64,000 bases of DNA, taken from positions 372,001 to 436,000 of the forward strand of contig NZ_VOBA01000001.1 in the NCBI RefSeq assembly GCF_008369165.1, in the 5' to 3' direction. Position numbers and translations under genes: made by a program. Positions 8,213 through 16,131 of this stretch are shown in pieces. Within the stretch, counting starts at the first letter, position 1. The number at the start of each line of letters is the position of its first letter. The notes under the pieces are model-generated. The model did not search any database. It was not told the DNA's origin and saw only the letters and a program-made list of their open reading frames with translations. The DNA is from Dietzia sp. ANT_WB102. GTDB taxonomy: Bacteria > Actinomycetota > Actinomycetes > Mycobacteriales > Mycobacteriaceae.

Positions 8213-8980
8213 GTGGACATCAAGGGTGCTTCCGTCATCGTCACCGGCGCCGCCTCCGGCCTGGGCAATGCCACCGCGCGTTCGTTTGCCGACAAGGGCG
8301 CGGTCGTGTTCGGCCTCGACCTCCAGCAGTCCATCGACAAGGCAGTCGAGCAGGGCATCGATGAGGGCATCACCCTCCTCGCCGCTGACGTCACCAGCGA
8401 AGACGACGTCAAGGCTGCCATCGCTCGCGCCACCGAGGCCGCCCCGCTGCGTGTGGTGGTGAACTGCGCCGGCATCGCCCCGGCCGCCCGCATCGTGTCC
8501 AAGCGCGGTGTGCACGCCCTCGACCTGTTCGAGACCTGCATCTCGGTGAACCTCGTCGGCACGTTCAACGTCTTGCGTCTGGCCGCCGAGGCCATGTCCA
8601 CCCAGGACACGGTGGACGAGGACGGCCAGCGCGGCGTCATCATCAACACCGCCTCCGTCGCCGCCTACGAGGGCCAGGTCGGTCAGATCGCCTATGCCGC
8701 CTCGAAGGGTGGCGTCTACTCGATGGGCATCTGTGCCGCGCGTGACCTCGCGCAGTTCGGCATTCGCGTCAACACGATCGCCCCGGGAACTATCGAGACC
8801 CCGATGCTGCGCGGTCTGACCGAGGAGTTCCAGAAGACCCTCGAGGCCTCCATCCCGTTCCCGTCGCGTCTCGGCCGCCCGTCCGACTACGCGCAGCTGG
8901 CGAACGCGATCGTCGAGCAGGACTACCTCAACGGCGAGTGCTTCCGCATGGACGGCGCTCTGCGCATGGCCCCGCGCTAG
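8213..8980 (+). CDS. SDR dehydrogenase, 3-hydroxyacyl-CoA dehydrogenase-like
   Basis: This 255-residue short-chain dehydrogenase has TGAASGLG at 11-18 for NAD(P) binding, NCAG at 84-87, and a catalytic Ser148, Tyr161, Lys165 (YAASK). Overall it resembles type-2 3-hydroxyacyl-CoA dehydrogenase (HSD17B10-like): APLRVVVNCAGIAPAARIV and ETPMLRGL are characteristic. A role in fatty acid beta-oxidation is therefore likely, though SDR substrates are hard to predict. The GTG at 8213 has GAAAGGA at 8198-8204. It follows the ceramidase gene by 78 bp on the same strand, so the two could share a lipid-use theme or even a transcript. It ends at a strong bidirectional hairpin. Confidence 0.85.
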   Translation: MDIKGASVIVTGAASGLGNATARSFADKGAVVFGLDLQQSIDKAVEQGIDEGITLLAADVTSEDDVKAAIARATEAAPLRVVVNCAGIAPAARIVSKRGVHALDLFETCISVNLVGTFNVLRLAAEAMSTQDTVDEDGQRGVIINTASVAAYEGQVGQIAYAASKGGVYSMGICAARDLAQFGIRVNTIAPGTIETPMLRGLTEEFQKTLEASIPFPSRLGRPSDYAQLANAIVEQDYLNGECFRMDGALRMAPR

Positions 8981-9017
8981 GACGTGCCACGCCCGTGCGG
9001 GCGAAAAGATGATCGAA

Positions 9018-9060
9018 CAGCACTGTGGCCCGCCCCTTCAAGGGGCGGGCCACAGTGCTG
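9018..9060. terminator. Bidirectional terminator hairpin
   Basis: CAGCACTGTGGCCCGCCCC (9018-9036) pairs perfectly with 9042-9060 around TTCAA. It lies between the SDR gene and the convergent GSL gene, only 13 bp from the latter's stop, and can serve both. Confidence 0.82.
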
Positions 9061-9073
9061 TTGCGGCTGGGTG

Positions 9074-9727
9074 TCAGCCGCGGCCGTTGTCGGTCACGGG
9101 GCCGGGAGCAGGCGCCGGTGCGGCTGCGGGAGCCGGGGCCCACGGCAGCGGCGGCAGTGGCGGCAGCTCGATGCCGGCGTCGGTGAGCGCCTGGTGGATC
9201 TCCGGCGCAAAGTAGATACCCGCACCGAGGGCGCCGAGTCCCAGGGCTGCGGGCACCAGGGAGCCCGTATTGCTCGACCCGATGATTGTGGTGGCACCCT
9301 GGCCGATGCCGAGCGAACCCGCGATGGGGGCGTAGATCGGGGCGAGCGAACCGGTGGTCGGCTCACCGATGAGCGCCGACCCAGTGGTGTCGACGGAGCC
9401 CGTGCCGTCCGCGGGGCTGAGCGAGTTCACGCCGGAAGAGGCGATCGCCTCGGACAGCGATCCGGACAGGGACCCGGTGGTCGGCTCACTGATGAGCGAC
9501 CCGCTGGTGTCGAGGGAGCCGTTAAGGTTTGCGTTGCCCTCCAGGATGATCGAGCCCAGGTCCTGTCCGGCGGAGCCGTTGCCCGCCGAGTCCCCGCTGC
9601 CGGAGCTGAGCTCGCCGAGGCTGCCGGCGTCGAGGCTGCCCTGCGCGTTGGCGACGCCCGTGGCGCCGAACATCGCGAGGGCTGCGGCCGCGGTGAGGGC
9701 GGCGGCCTTGCGGGTGGTGAACGTCAT
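9074..9727 (-). CDS. Secreted GSL-repeat protein, copy 1
   Basis: The function of this 217-residue exported protein is unknown. A signal peptide spans 1-28 (basic start, AALTAAAALAMF core, VANA cut site). The mature part is a low-complexity chain of Gly-Ser(-Leu) units. A clear internal duplication is present: GSLDTSGSLISEPTTGSL (70-87) and GSVDTTGSALIGEPTTGSL (110-128). A hydrophobic helix at about 158-173 is followed by IELPPLPPLP (187-195) and an Ala-Pro tail ending in DNGRG. There is no sorting motif or lipobox. It is one of five such genes in this window and shares the LPPLP and NGRG elements with copy 4. Its promoter may be the TAAGAT region near 9896. It may be a cell-envelope or surface protein, but that is inference. 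Confidence 0.7.
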   Translation of the reverse strand: MTFTTRKAAALTAAAALAMFGATGVANAQGSLDAGSLGELSSGSGDSAGNGSAGQDLGSIILEGNANLNGSLDTSGSLISEPTTGSLSGSLSEAIASSGVNSLSPADGTGSVDTTGSALIGEPTTGSLAPIYAPIAGSLGIGQGATTIIGSSNTGSLVPAALGLGALGAGIYFAPEIHQALTDAGIELPPLPPLPWAPAPAAAPAPAPGPVTDNGRG

Positions 9728-9886
9728 CGTGTGCGTCTCCTCGTGTGGAAAGTGTTCCCAGGCGCGGAGGCTCGTAGCCGGACCACCCCGGGCAGGGCTC
9801 GACGGCGCCGGATCAGTGTTGCAGGGTCCGGATCCGACCGTCCTTGCCTCACCCTATCTGTGTCCTCAGGCAGTGAACGGCGAGAA

Positions 9887-9905
9887 CTTAGTTAAATCTT
9901 AGTTA
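9887..9905 (-). promoter_or_regulatory. Tandem CTTAGTTA motif with TAAGAT -10 candidate
   Basis: CTTAGTTA occurs at 9887-9894 and 9898-9905, separated by AAT. On the minus strand this contains TAAGAT (9901-9896), a -10-like hexamer about 170 bp before GSL copy 1. The 263 bp gap between copy 1 and the nuclease gene holds nothing else I can support. Confidence 0.35.
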
Positions 9906-9990
9906 TGAAGTCAGGTCGACAGTGGTTCGCGCGGTGCGCTTGTGACCTGCTCGGCGGCTATCCATCCGGTCCGGTGACGTTGCCGGCGTG

Positions 9991-11679
9991 TCACGCCGAC
10001 CCAGAACGTGTGATCCAGTCGCGCACAGCCCGCGTGGCCAGCACGTCGTCCTCGTTGTAGGCGAGGATGCGGGCGCGGCCGGCGTCCCGCTCCACACCCC
10101 GCGCCGCCTGCGCGTCGCGATACCAGCCGAGCGAGGCCTCGCCGCCGGCCTCGGGATCGCGCCACGTGAACCCGGCGGCCGGGGCGACCACCTTGAGCCC
10201 GAGACCCGAGGTGGAGACGAACTGCGTGGAGACCGCCTCGTGCACGTCGACCCACAGGGGGGACGAGATGAAACTCCGGACCTCGGCGACGGAGGGGACG
10301 CCCTTGACGACGGCGAGGGTGCCCTCCGGCCCGAACCTGCCCGCTGACGAGAGCATCCACCCGTTCTCGGCGGACCGGGAATAGCAATAGGCGCGAAACG
10401 ACCGGCCCTGCCCCGCCGCCCTGTCCCGGATACCGGTGAGCCAGCGCCAGAACTGCGCGAACGAGCGCCCCTCGTCCGGATCCGGCAACCGGGCCCAGGT
10501 GACGAACGGGCGGTACTCCTCGGACTCCAGAGGCCGCCCGTCTCTCAGCGTGAGCAGGGTCCCCCACAGGTAGGCGCCGTCGTCGAGGTGACTCTCCAGG
10601 TCGACGTCCACCTCGATGTCGGCGCGCGGGATGCTCGGCCGGGCCACCTTGGGGACGACCACCTCGCCGTCGCGATGGGCCCGGGCCCGCAGGATCGCGT
10701 CCGAGAACGGTTCCCCGTTCCAGTCCACCGGTCGGTCCGGCCCGGCCTCCGCCAACTGCGCTACGGTGCGGATACCGTGCGCCCGAAGTGGCCCCACCTG
10801 TCCACCGCCTACGACGAGACTGACGTCGTCGGCCATGACCAGCCGGTCGCGGCAGCCCTCGACGGGCCCGTCCCGGCCATTCCACCCCTCCCACCAGGGG
10901 CAGGTACGGCACTCGCCGATCCGGCTGGGCGATGTGTCTAACTCCCCCCGGACCACCGCCAGCCGCGTCGCATGGGTGCTGTCAGCGGCGTCGAGCACGG
11001 GCTGCAGATCGTGCACCACCGCCCGCGCCGACCCCAACCCCAGCACCGCGCCGACCGGGGACGAGGCCGCATATCCCACAGCGTGGAGCAGCCACCAGGC
11101 GTGGACGAGCCGGTCCAGGTCTGCGGGATGGCGTCGCACCCGGAGCGTGGGGTCCGGCGCAGGCGCCCAGTCGAGCAACCGGGTGACCGTCGCCGTCGAC
11201 GAACTCCTGCCCCGCCGTGGATCGACCACCTTGTGGTTAACCACCAGCACCGGCGCGTACCCACCGCCGGGCACGGCTGCCAGGGTGCACCGAATGCCCG
11301 CCCTGCCACTCTGAGGGTCGGCGGGGAGGGCTGCGCCCCACACCAGGGCCACCCCGGCAGCCAGGGCCCGGAGGGTCGCCCTCTCGTCGTCGTCACCAGG
11401 TATGTCCCCCGGCAGATCAGTCCAGTGGTCCCCCACCACGTCGACCACCGCGGCGTCGGGTCGCGCGTCGCGCAGCGCGCGCTCGCGCAGACCCGCGCGA
11501 CGATCCGCCGCCGCCATGGCCCGCAGCCGCACACCCTCGTCGACCGGTGCCGTCCGCCACCACCCAGGTTCGGCGTCACGCTCTCGGGCCAGACGGTGCA
11601 GACATCTGGCCCCCGAGGCCGGCCCCACCACCGTCGCGTCGGGGGCCCGGCGCGTGGTGCTCCCGGCGTCCTCCATCAC
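9991..11679 (-). CDS. TM0106-type RecB-like nuclease
   Basis: This 562-residue protein is of the TM0106 family, predicted nucleases with a RecB/Cas4-like core and a C-terminal RNase H-like exonuclease domain. Four cysteines (Cys26, then ECRTC Cys257/Cys260 and Cys276) are spaced like the Fe-S cysteines that bracket Cas4/AddB-type domains. VLVVNHKVVDP around 145-153 fits the nuclease core. The C-terminal domain starts near IEVDVDLES and ends with AYNEDDVLATRAVRDWI, the usual family ending. There is no signal peptide. It is flanked by a GSL gene downstream and divergent from DUF6474. There is no CRISPR or recombination partner nearby, so I would not assign it to a defence system. The target and in vivo role are unknown. 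Confidence 0.8.
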   Translation of the reverse strand: MMEDAGSTTRRAPDATVVGPASGARCLHRLARERDAEPGWWRTAPVDEGVRLRAMAAADRRAGLRERALRDARPDAAVVDVVGDHWTDLPGDIPGDDDERATLRALAAGVALVWGAALPADPQSGRAGIRCTLAAVPGGGYAPVLVVNHKVVDPRRGRSSSTATVTRLLDWAPAPDPTLRVRRHPADLDRLVHAWWLLHAVGYAASSPVGAVLGLGSARAVVHDLQPVLDAADSTHATRLAVVRGELDTSPSRIGECRTCPWWEGWNGRDGPVEGCRDRLVMADDVSLVVGGGQVGPLRAHGIRTVAQLAEAGPDRPVDWNGEPFSDAILRARAHRDGEVVVPKVARPSIPRADIEVDVDLESHLDDGAYLWGTLLTLRDGRPLESEEYRPFVTWARLPDPDEGRSFAQFWRWLTGIRDRAAGQGRSFRAYCYSRSAENGWMLSSAGRFGPEGTLAVVKGVPSVAEVRSFISSPLWVDVHEAVSTQFVSTSGLGLKVVAPAAGFTWRDPEAGGEASLGWYRDAQAARGVERDAGRARILAYNEDDVLATRAVRDWITRSGSA

Positions 11680-11743
11680 TGTCCATCATGGACCAGGCAC
11701 ACTTCACACAACGGTCCGGATCCTCACCGCGCGCCGATTCGCC

Positions 11744-11779
11744 TAGGCTGGAGACCTGATGTTCGCGACGAGAGAAGGA
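11744..11779 (+). promoter_or_regulatory. TAGGCT -10 box and ribosome site before DUF6474
   Basis: TAGGCT at 11744-11749 would start transcription near 11756. GAAGGA at 11774-11779 sits 9 bp before the ATG at 11789. An ATG at 11759, 9 bp after the -10 box, is an alternative leaderless start adding ten residues. Confidence 0.5.
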
Positions 11780-11788
11780 TCGACGCCC

Positions 11789-12634
11789 ATGGGCAAGCTG
11801 ACGACCTACCGCGACAAGCGTGCCGAGCTCCGCGCCCATGCAGCGGCGCTCAAGTCCACGGCGATGACCGAGGCCAAGCTCGCTGCCAAGGAGACCCGCA
11901 AGAAGGCGAAGGAAGCCCACCGCGTGGAACTCGCCGAGGCCAAGGAGCGCGCGAAGCTCGAGCGTAAGAACTCCGACCGCAAGGCGAAGCGGGCGGAAAA
12001 GCGTGCCGACAAGCGCGCCAAGCTTGACCGCAAGGCCGCCAAGCGGAACCGCAAGAACGAGAAGGTGCACGCCAAACAGGAGCGCGCCACCATCAAACGC
12101 GAGGCAAAGCTACTGGCTAAGGATCGCAAGCTCGCCGAGAAGATCGACTCGGCCGGCCGCAAGCACGAGTACCAGCTCGCGGAGATGGAGCTGAAGAAGC
12201 TCGAGGGGACCAAACTGAACAAGGACGACCTACAGCGGTGGCTGAATATGGCCAAGGTCGCCACCCCGATACTGCTGCCGCTCGTCTACAAGGCCGTCTC
12301 CAACGTGCAGGGATCGCCGGGCAAACCCGCTGGCCCCGGTGGCGTGGATATCCAGGCCGCCGGAATCAACGCCACCGGCCCGGGTGCCGCACTCGGCGCT
12401 CGCATCGTCCGCCTCGAGCAGACCCTCGACCACCTCGACGTGAGCCGCGGCAGCGAGCGTGAGGTCAAGGACTTCATCACCTCCACCCGGAGCCGGCTCA
12501 CAGACCTGCGCACGGCCGTCGAGACCGCCGAGACCACACCGACCGCGCAGCGGCGCGAGATCCACGCAGCGATCTCCGGCGAGCTCGACAGGATCAACAA
12601 GGACGTCTTCGCCCGCTTGGGGGTCAAGGCGTGA
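11789..12634 (+). CDS. DUF6474 basic coiled-coil protein
   Basis: This 281-residue protein has a first half (about 5-135) that is an extremely Lys/Arg/Glu/Ala-rich continuous helix, almost certainly a long coiled coil or single alpha-helix. It continues with a hydrophobic stretch (WLNMAKVATPILLPLVYKAV, about 150-169), a Gly/Pro linker, and a second helical domain (LGARIVRLEQTLDHLDV onward). I recall this as DUF6474, found next to CopC-like genes in corynebacteria and mycobacteria. The function is unknown. The ATG at 11789 is chosen for its GAAGGA site. Its stop overlaps the GTG of the CopC-domain gene by 4 bp, so the two are translationally coupled and likely work together, perhaps at the membrane. 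Confidence 0.72.
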   Translation: MGKLTTYRDKRAELRAHAAALKSTAMTEAKLAAKETRKKAKEAHRVELAEAKERAKLERKNSDRKAKRAEKRADKRAKLDRKAAKRNRKNEKVHAKQERATIKREAKLLAKDRKLAEKIDSAGRKHEYQLAEMELKKLEGTKLNKDDLQRWLNMAKVATPILLPLVYKAVSNVQGSPGKPAGPGGVDIQAAGINATGPGAALGARIVRLEQTLDHLDVSRGSEREVKDFITSTRSRLTDLRTAVETAETTPTAQRREIHAAISGELDRINKDVFARLGVKA

Positions 12635-13197
12635 CGATGCTCCGTGGCCGCCTGGCTTCCGTCGCCGTCGCGGCCGCCCTGGTCGGCGGGGCGGCCGCGC
12701 CGTCCGTGGTGCTCGCCCCGGTCGCCACCGCACACTCCGTGTTGATTTCAGTCGACCCCGAAGACGGCTCGGAGCTCGACGCCTCGCCCGGCCAGATAGT
12801 TCTGAGCTTCAACGAGGAGATCAACCAGAATTTCGTCTCCGTGGCCGTGACCTCCGAGGACGGCCAGGCCAACCGGGTCGCGGGCAAACCCACCGCGAGC
12901 GGCGAGACGGTCACCGCCCAGGTCGAAGATCTCGAGCCCGGCTCCTACACCGTCGGCTACCGCGTCACCTCCGCGGACGGGCATGTCGTGTCCGGGTCTT
13001 CGGCATTCACCGTGGCGGGCGGGGCCGGCGGCGCGGGGGCCGAGGCAGGTGCCGACGCGGGAGCCGACGCTCAAGCGGACGCCGCCGATGAGACGTCGGG
13101 CGAGGACTCGGGCATGAACCCGGCGATCTGGGTTGTCGGTGGCCTGGCGATCTTGCTCATCGGCGGGGCGTTCCTCCTGCTGCGCCGCGGGAACTGA
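12631..13197 (+). CDS. CopC-domain secreted, membrane-anchored protein
   Basis: The 188-residue protein has a signal peptide (1-34, cut after ATA), then an N-terminal mature His in AHSVLISVDPEDGSELD, as in CopC proteins where it helps bind Cu(II). The CopC beta-barrel runs to about 130, including RVTSADGHVVSGSSAFTV with the second conserved Asp-His pair. An Ala/Gly/Asp-rich linker then leads to a C-terminal transmembrane helix (WVVGGLAILLIGGAFLLL) and RRGN, so it is anchored outside the cell. The role is copper binding or delivery. It starts at the GTG overlapping the DUF6474 stop; an ATG two codons in (12637) is possible. No CopD domain is fused or adjacent here. Confidence 0.88.
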   Translation: MTMLRGRLASVAVAAALVGGAAAPSVVLAPVATAHSVLISVDPEDGSELDASPGQIVLSFNEEINQNFVSVAVTSEDGQANRVAGKPTASGETVTAQVEDLEPGSYTVGYRVTSADGHVVSGSSAFTVAGGAGGAGAEAGADAGADAQADAADETSGEDSGMNPAIWVVGGLAILLIGGAFLLLRRGN

Positions 13198-13341
13198 GCC
13201 GGGTCCACGACGTCGGCCACGGGCCTGCGCGGATTCTCACAGTCCCCGGGGTCGTCCAGCGGGCGCCCCATACCGGAGGGGTCCGTCCCTCACGCGGCGC
13301 TACCCCCACGATGTACACCGGAGGATAGCGCTGCCGTGTAC

Positions 13342-13381
13342 ACCGGGCCAGTGCATCCGAACTGAGATGCGCTGGCCCGGT
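13342..13381 (+). terminator. Hairpin downstream of the CopC-domain gene
   Basis: ACCGGGCCAGTGCAT (13342-13356) pairs with ATGCGCTGGCCCGGT (13367-13381) with one G-T pair and a 10-nt loop. It is 145 bp beyond the stop, so the terminator role is likely but not certain. Confidence 0.5.
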
Positions 13382-13512
13382 GACTTACTCGCCCTCAGCG
13401 GTCCATTTCGACGGCACAGGCCCTGCTGGCGCGTACTTTCTACCCGCGTAAGCCAGAGTGCCAGCGCGTCCGGCATGGGCTGCGCTGGGAGAATGCCTAG
13501 ACGTCCCGTCCG

Positions 13513-13557
13513 GGCGGCTGGCACGGACGTCCGCACCTGACGCCCGTGCCAGCCGCC
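13513..13557 (-). terminator. gabD2 terminator hairpin
   Basis: GGCGGCTGGCACGG (13513-13526) pairs perfectly with CCGTGCCAGCCGCC (13544-13557) around a 17-nt loop, directly after the gabD2 stop on the minus strand. Confidence 0.65.
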
Positions 13558-13559
13558 GC

Positions 13560-15125
13560 CTACCGCCCCGGCAGGAAGCGCATCGCGTCGGTGGCGGGCG
13601 CGAGCAGCTGCTGCCACCGCTTGCGGGGCAGGAACGACGGCCCGCCCAGGTGCATGACGCGCTGCGTGGCAATCGTCTGAGCCTCGGTGTATTTCAGCAG
13701 CCCCTCATCGCCATGGCGACGGCCCACCCCGGAGGCGCCCATGCCGCCCATCGGTCCGGCGATCGAACCCCACCCCGCGACGTAGCCCTCGCCGACGTTG
13801 ACCGTGCCGGTCCGCAGGCGCGCGGCGATCTGCTCGCCCTCGGCGTCCGATCCGGCGAACACTGACGAGTTGAGCCCGTACTCGGTGTCATTTGCCCGGG
13901 CGATCGCCTCCTCGACCGAGTCGACCGGATAGATCGACACGACCGGGCCGAAGGTCTCGTCGCCGTAGCAGGTCGCGTCCTCGGGCACGTCGGTGAGCAG
14001 GGTGGGCTCGTAGAACAGCGGGCCCAGGTCGGGCCGCGCTCGCCCCCCGGCGAGGACGCGAGCACCCTTCGCGACGGCATCGTCGACGTGGTCCGTCACG
14101 GTGTCGAGCTGGTCACGGGAGATGAGGCTGCCCATCTCGGCCTCGAAGTCGTAGCCAGGGCCCACGCTCATCGCACGCACACGCGCAGTGAGGGTCTCGA
14201 TGAGCTTCGGGGCGACCGACTTCTCCACGTACACACGCTCGACCGAGATGCACAGCTGGCCCGAGTTGGAGAAGAAGGCGCGAGTGGCCACCTCGGCAAC
14301 CTCATCGAGGTCGGCACCCGCGGTGACGATCATGGCGTTCTTGCCGCCCAGTTCCGCGGAGTACCCGATCAGTCGCTCACCGCACTGTCGGCCCAGCGTG
14401 CGGCCCGTCGCTGTGGAGCCGGTGAACATCAGGTAATCGACGTTGTCGACGATCGCGCCTCCGACGGTCCCGCCCGAACCCGGCACGACCTGGAACAGCT
14501 CGCGCGGCAGGCCGGCCCGGTAGAGCATGTCGGCAGCGGCGAGGGCGCAGAACGGGGTGAGTGACGCCGGCTTGATCACCACGGCGTTGCCGGCGGCCAG
14601 GGCTGCCAGCGCATCGGTGGCGGCGAGGTTGAGCGGGTAGTTCCACGGGGCGATCACACCGACGACGCCCTTGGGCTGACGACGCACCACCGCCTTGGTC
14701 AGCCCCGGCAGCATGCCCTGCACGCGTTTGGGAGCGAGCAGGCCGGGTGCGGTCCGCGCGTAGTGGCGGGCGGTGATGAGGCAGTCGAGTACCTCTTCCT
14801 GCGCTGAGGCGCGACTCTTGCCGGTCTCGGCCTGGACGATGTCCATGAGTTCGCCGCGGTTCCGCATGACCTGTGTGGCGAACCGGGCGAGTACGGCGAC
14901 GCGGTCCTTCACGTCACGTTCGGCCCACGCGACCTGCGCCGCCCGAGCCCGCTCGACGGCTGCGGTCACGTCGTCGGCGGTACCGGCGGGGATCTCTGCC
15001 AGCGGCTCGCCGGTGAAGACCTCGTTGATCACCGTCGATGGGCGACTCGAGGGGTCGGCCAGGAATTCGGGGATCGCGACGAGGTCGCGGAGGCGGTCGT
15101 ACACACGGGGCGCAGGTCGGCTCAT
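13560..15125 (-). CDS. gabD2: Succinate-semialdehyde dehydrogenase (GabD2-like)
   Basis: The 521-residue aldehyde dehydrogenase probably oxidises succinic semialdehyde to succinate with NADP. Family features are IAPWNYPLNL for cofactor binding, FTGSTATGRTLG, the general base in SAELGGKNAM, and the catalytic Cys in SGQLCISVERVYV. The N-terminal sequence and the alternative VERVYV context match actinobacterial GabD2 (I recall Rv1731) better than classical GabD. I use the ATG at 15125: TAACAT at 15138-15133 lies 7 bp upstream on the minus strand, giving a leaderless start, while the frame further upstream looks non-coding. It is divergent from a TipA-like MerR regulator whose operator lies in the shared gap, but control of gabD2 by it is unproven. 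Confidence 0.85.
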   Translation of the reverse strand: MSRPAPRVYDRLRDLVAIPEFLADPSSRPSTVINEVFTGEPLAEIPAGTADDVTAAVERARAAQVAWAERDVKDRVAVLARFATQVMRNRGELMDIVQAETGKSRASAQEEVLDCLITARHYARTAPGLLAPKRVQGMLPGLTKAVVRRQPKGVVGVIAPWNYPLNLAATDALAALAAGNAVVIKPASLTPFCALAAADMLYRAGLPRELFQVVPGSGGTVGGAIVDNVDYLMFTGSTATGRTLGRQCGERLIGYSAELGGKNAMIVTAGADLDEVAEVATRAFFSNSGQLCISVERVYVEKSVAPKLIETLTARVRAMSVGPGYDFEAEMGSLISRDQLDTVTDHVDDAVAKGARVLAGGRARPDLGPLFYEPTLLTDVPEDATCYGDETFGPVVSIYPVDSVEEAIARANDTEYGLNSSVFAGSDAEGEQIAARLRTGTVNVGEGYVAGWGSIAGPMGGMGASGVGRRHGDEGLLKYTEAQTIATQRVMHLGGPSFLPRKRWQQLLAPATDAMRFLPGR

Positions 15126-15194
15126 GGCTCCGATGTTACCGGCGGGTAAGGATCTGTGTGCGGGTCTCGCGGTGGCAGCCCGACAAAACGGGGC

Positions 15195-15216
15195 TTGACC
15201 CTGACGTCGCGTCAGG
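15195..15216 (+). promoter_or_regulatory. MerR/TipA-type operator-promoter
   Basis: TTGACC (-35) at 15195-15200 runs into the dyad CCTGACG-TCG-CGTCAGG (15200-15216), the layout of MerR-family operators inside an overlong spacer. It lies 35 bp upstream of the MerR gene, implying autoregulation; it is also 75 bp from the gabD2 start. Confidence 0.75.
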
Positions 15217-15250
15217 CCCCACGCTCGTGGATGTGAGAGATGCTGGAGCA

Positions 15251-16069
15251 ATGACAACGGGTGGGGTGCCGGGCCGGGCACCGGGCGAGGGCCTCACCGT
15301 GGGCGCGGTCGCTGGGCTGGTCGGCGTGAGTGTCCGGACCCTGCACCACTGGGACCGGATCGGGCTCGCTCCGGCGAGCGGACGAACGTGGTCGGACTAC
15401 CGGGTTTATGACGACGACGACGTCGCCCGCATCCACCGGATCCTGGTCTACCGCGAGCTGGGCTTTCCACTCGCGCAGATACGGGGCCTGCTCGACGACC
15501 CGGATGTCGACGCCCGGGCACACCTGACCCGCCAGCGCGAGCTGCTGGTCGGGCGCATCTCGCACCTGCAGGAGATGGTCTCCGCAGTGGACCGCCTGAA
15601 GGAGGCGTTGGCCGTGAACGCACCGTTGACACCCGAGGACCGGGCCGAGATCTTCGGCACCGACTGGAATGAGGAGTGGCAGGACGAGGCCGCCGAACGC
15701 TGGGGAGAGACCCCACAGTGGGCGCAGTCGCAGCACCGCGCGGGGTCGATGTCCAAGGACGAGTGGGCGCGGGTCAAAGCCGAGGCAGAGACCTTGAACA
15801 CCGACCTCGCCGCCGCCAAGCGGGCGGGTGTCGACCCGTCCTCGACCGAGGCCGCAGCGCTGGCGGAGCGGCACCGGGCGTCGATCGCACGGTTCTACGA
15901 CTGCACGCACTCGATGCAGGTCCTGCTGGCCCGCATGTACCGGCAGGACCCGCGTTTTGCCCGGACCTACGAGTCTCTCGAACCGGGCCTGACCGAGTGG
16001 CTCGCGACTGCCGTCGAGGCCAACGCCAGCGCGAACGGCGTGGACCCGGATGCCGCCACCTGGAGCTGA
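15251..16069 (+). CDS. MerR-family regulator with TipAS ligand domain
   Basis: This 272-residue TipA-like transcription activator has an N-terminal MerR winged helix (about 15-85), seen in VGAVAGLVGVSVRTLHHWDRIGL and RVYDDDDVARIHRI. A dimerising coiled coil (about 90-125) is followed by a TipAS domain (about 150-270), seen in FYDCTHSMQVLLARMYRQDPRF and YESLEPGLTEWLATAVEANA. TipAS domains bind hydrophobic or thiopeptide-like ligands and trigger a multidrug-type response. The usual TipAS cysteine may be Cys221 in FYDCTH, but I cannot be sure. The ATG at 15251 is 35 bp from a clear MerR operator, so it probably regulates itself. Other targets are not obvious here. Confidence 0.88.
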   Translation: MTTGGVPGRAPGEGLTVGAVAGLVGVSVRTLHHWDRIGLAPASGRTWSDYRVYDDDDVARIHRILVYRELGFPLAQIRGLLDDPDVDARAHLTRQRELLVGRISHLQEMVSAVDRLKEALAVNAPLTPEDRAEIFGTDWNEEWQDEAAERWGETPQWAQSQHRAGSMSKDEWARVKAEAETLNTDLAAAKRAGVDPSSTEAAALAERHRASIARFYDCTHSMQVLLARMYRQDPRFARTYESLEPGLTEWLATAVEANASANGVDPDAATWS

Positions 16070-16131
16070 CACGACTCGGCGCGCGGGAGCGTCGGTGGGC
16101 AGAGTCGGACCGCGACCGTACGCTGGCCCGC

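Larger units (their letters stand above)
13198..13559. other. 362-bp intergenic region with two hairpins
   Basis: This region lies between convergent copC-like and gabD2 genes. It holds a near-perfect 15-bp hairpin at 13342-13381, a perfect 14-bp hairpin at 13513-13557, and a near-repeat of GTACACCGG (13313-13321 and 13337-13346). No open frame here looks like protein. I see no further signal. Confidence 0.6.

Noticed and set aside
9991-11679. RecB-like nuclease as Cas4 or part of a CRISPR/defence island
   Set aside because: The C-terminal exonuclease domain marks it as TM0106-type, and no CRISPR array or cas gene is in the window.
13198-13559. Short frames between the CopC-domain and gabD2 genes
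   Set aside because: Arg/Ser-rich translations with no motif, interrupted by two hairpins; best read as intergenic.
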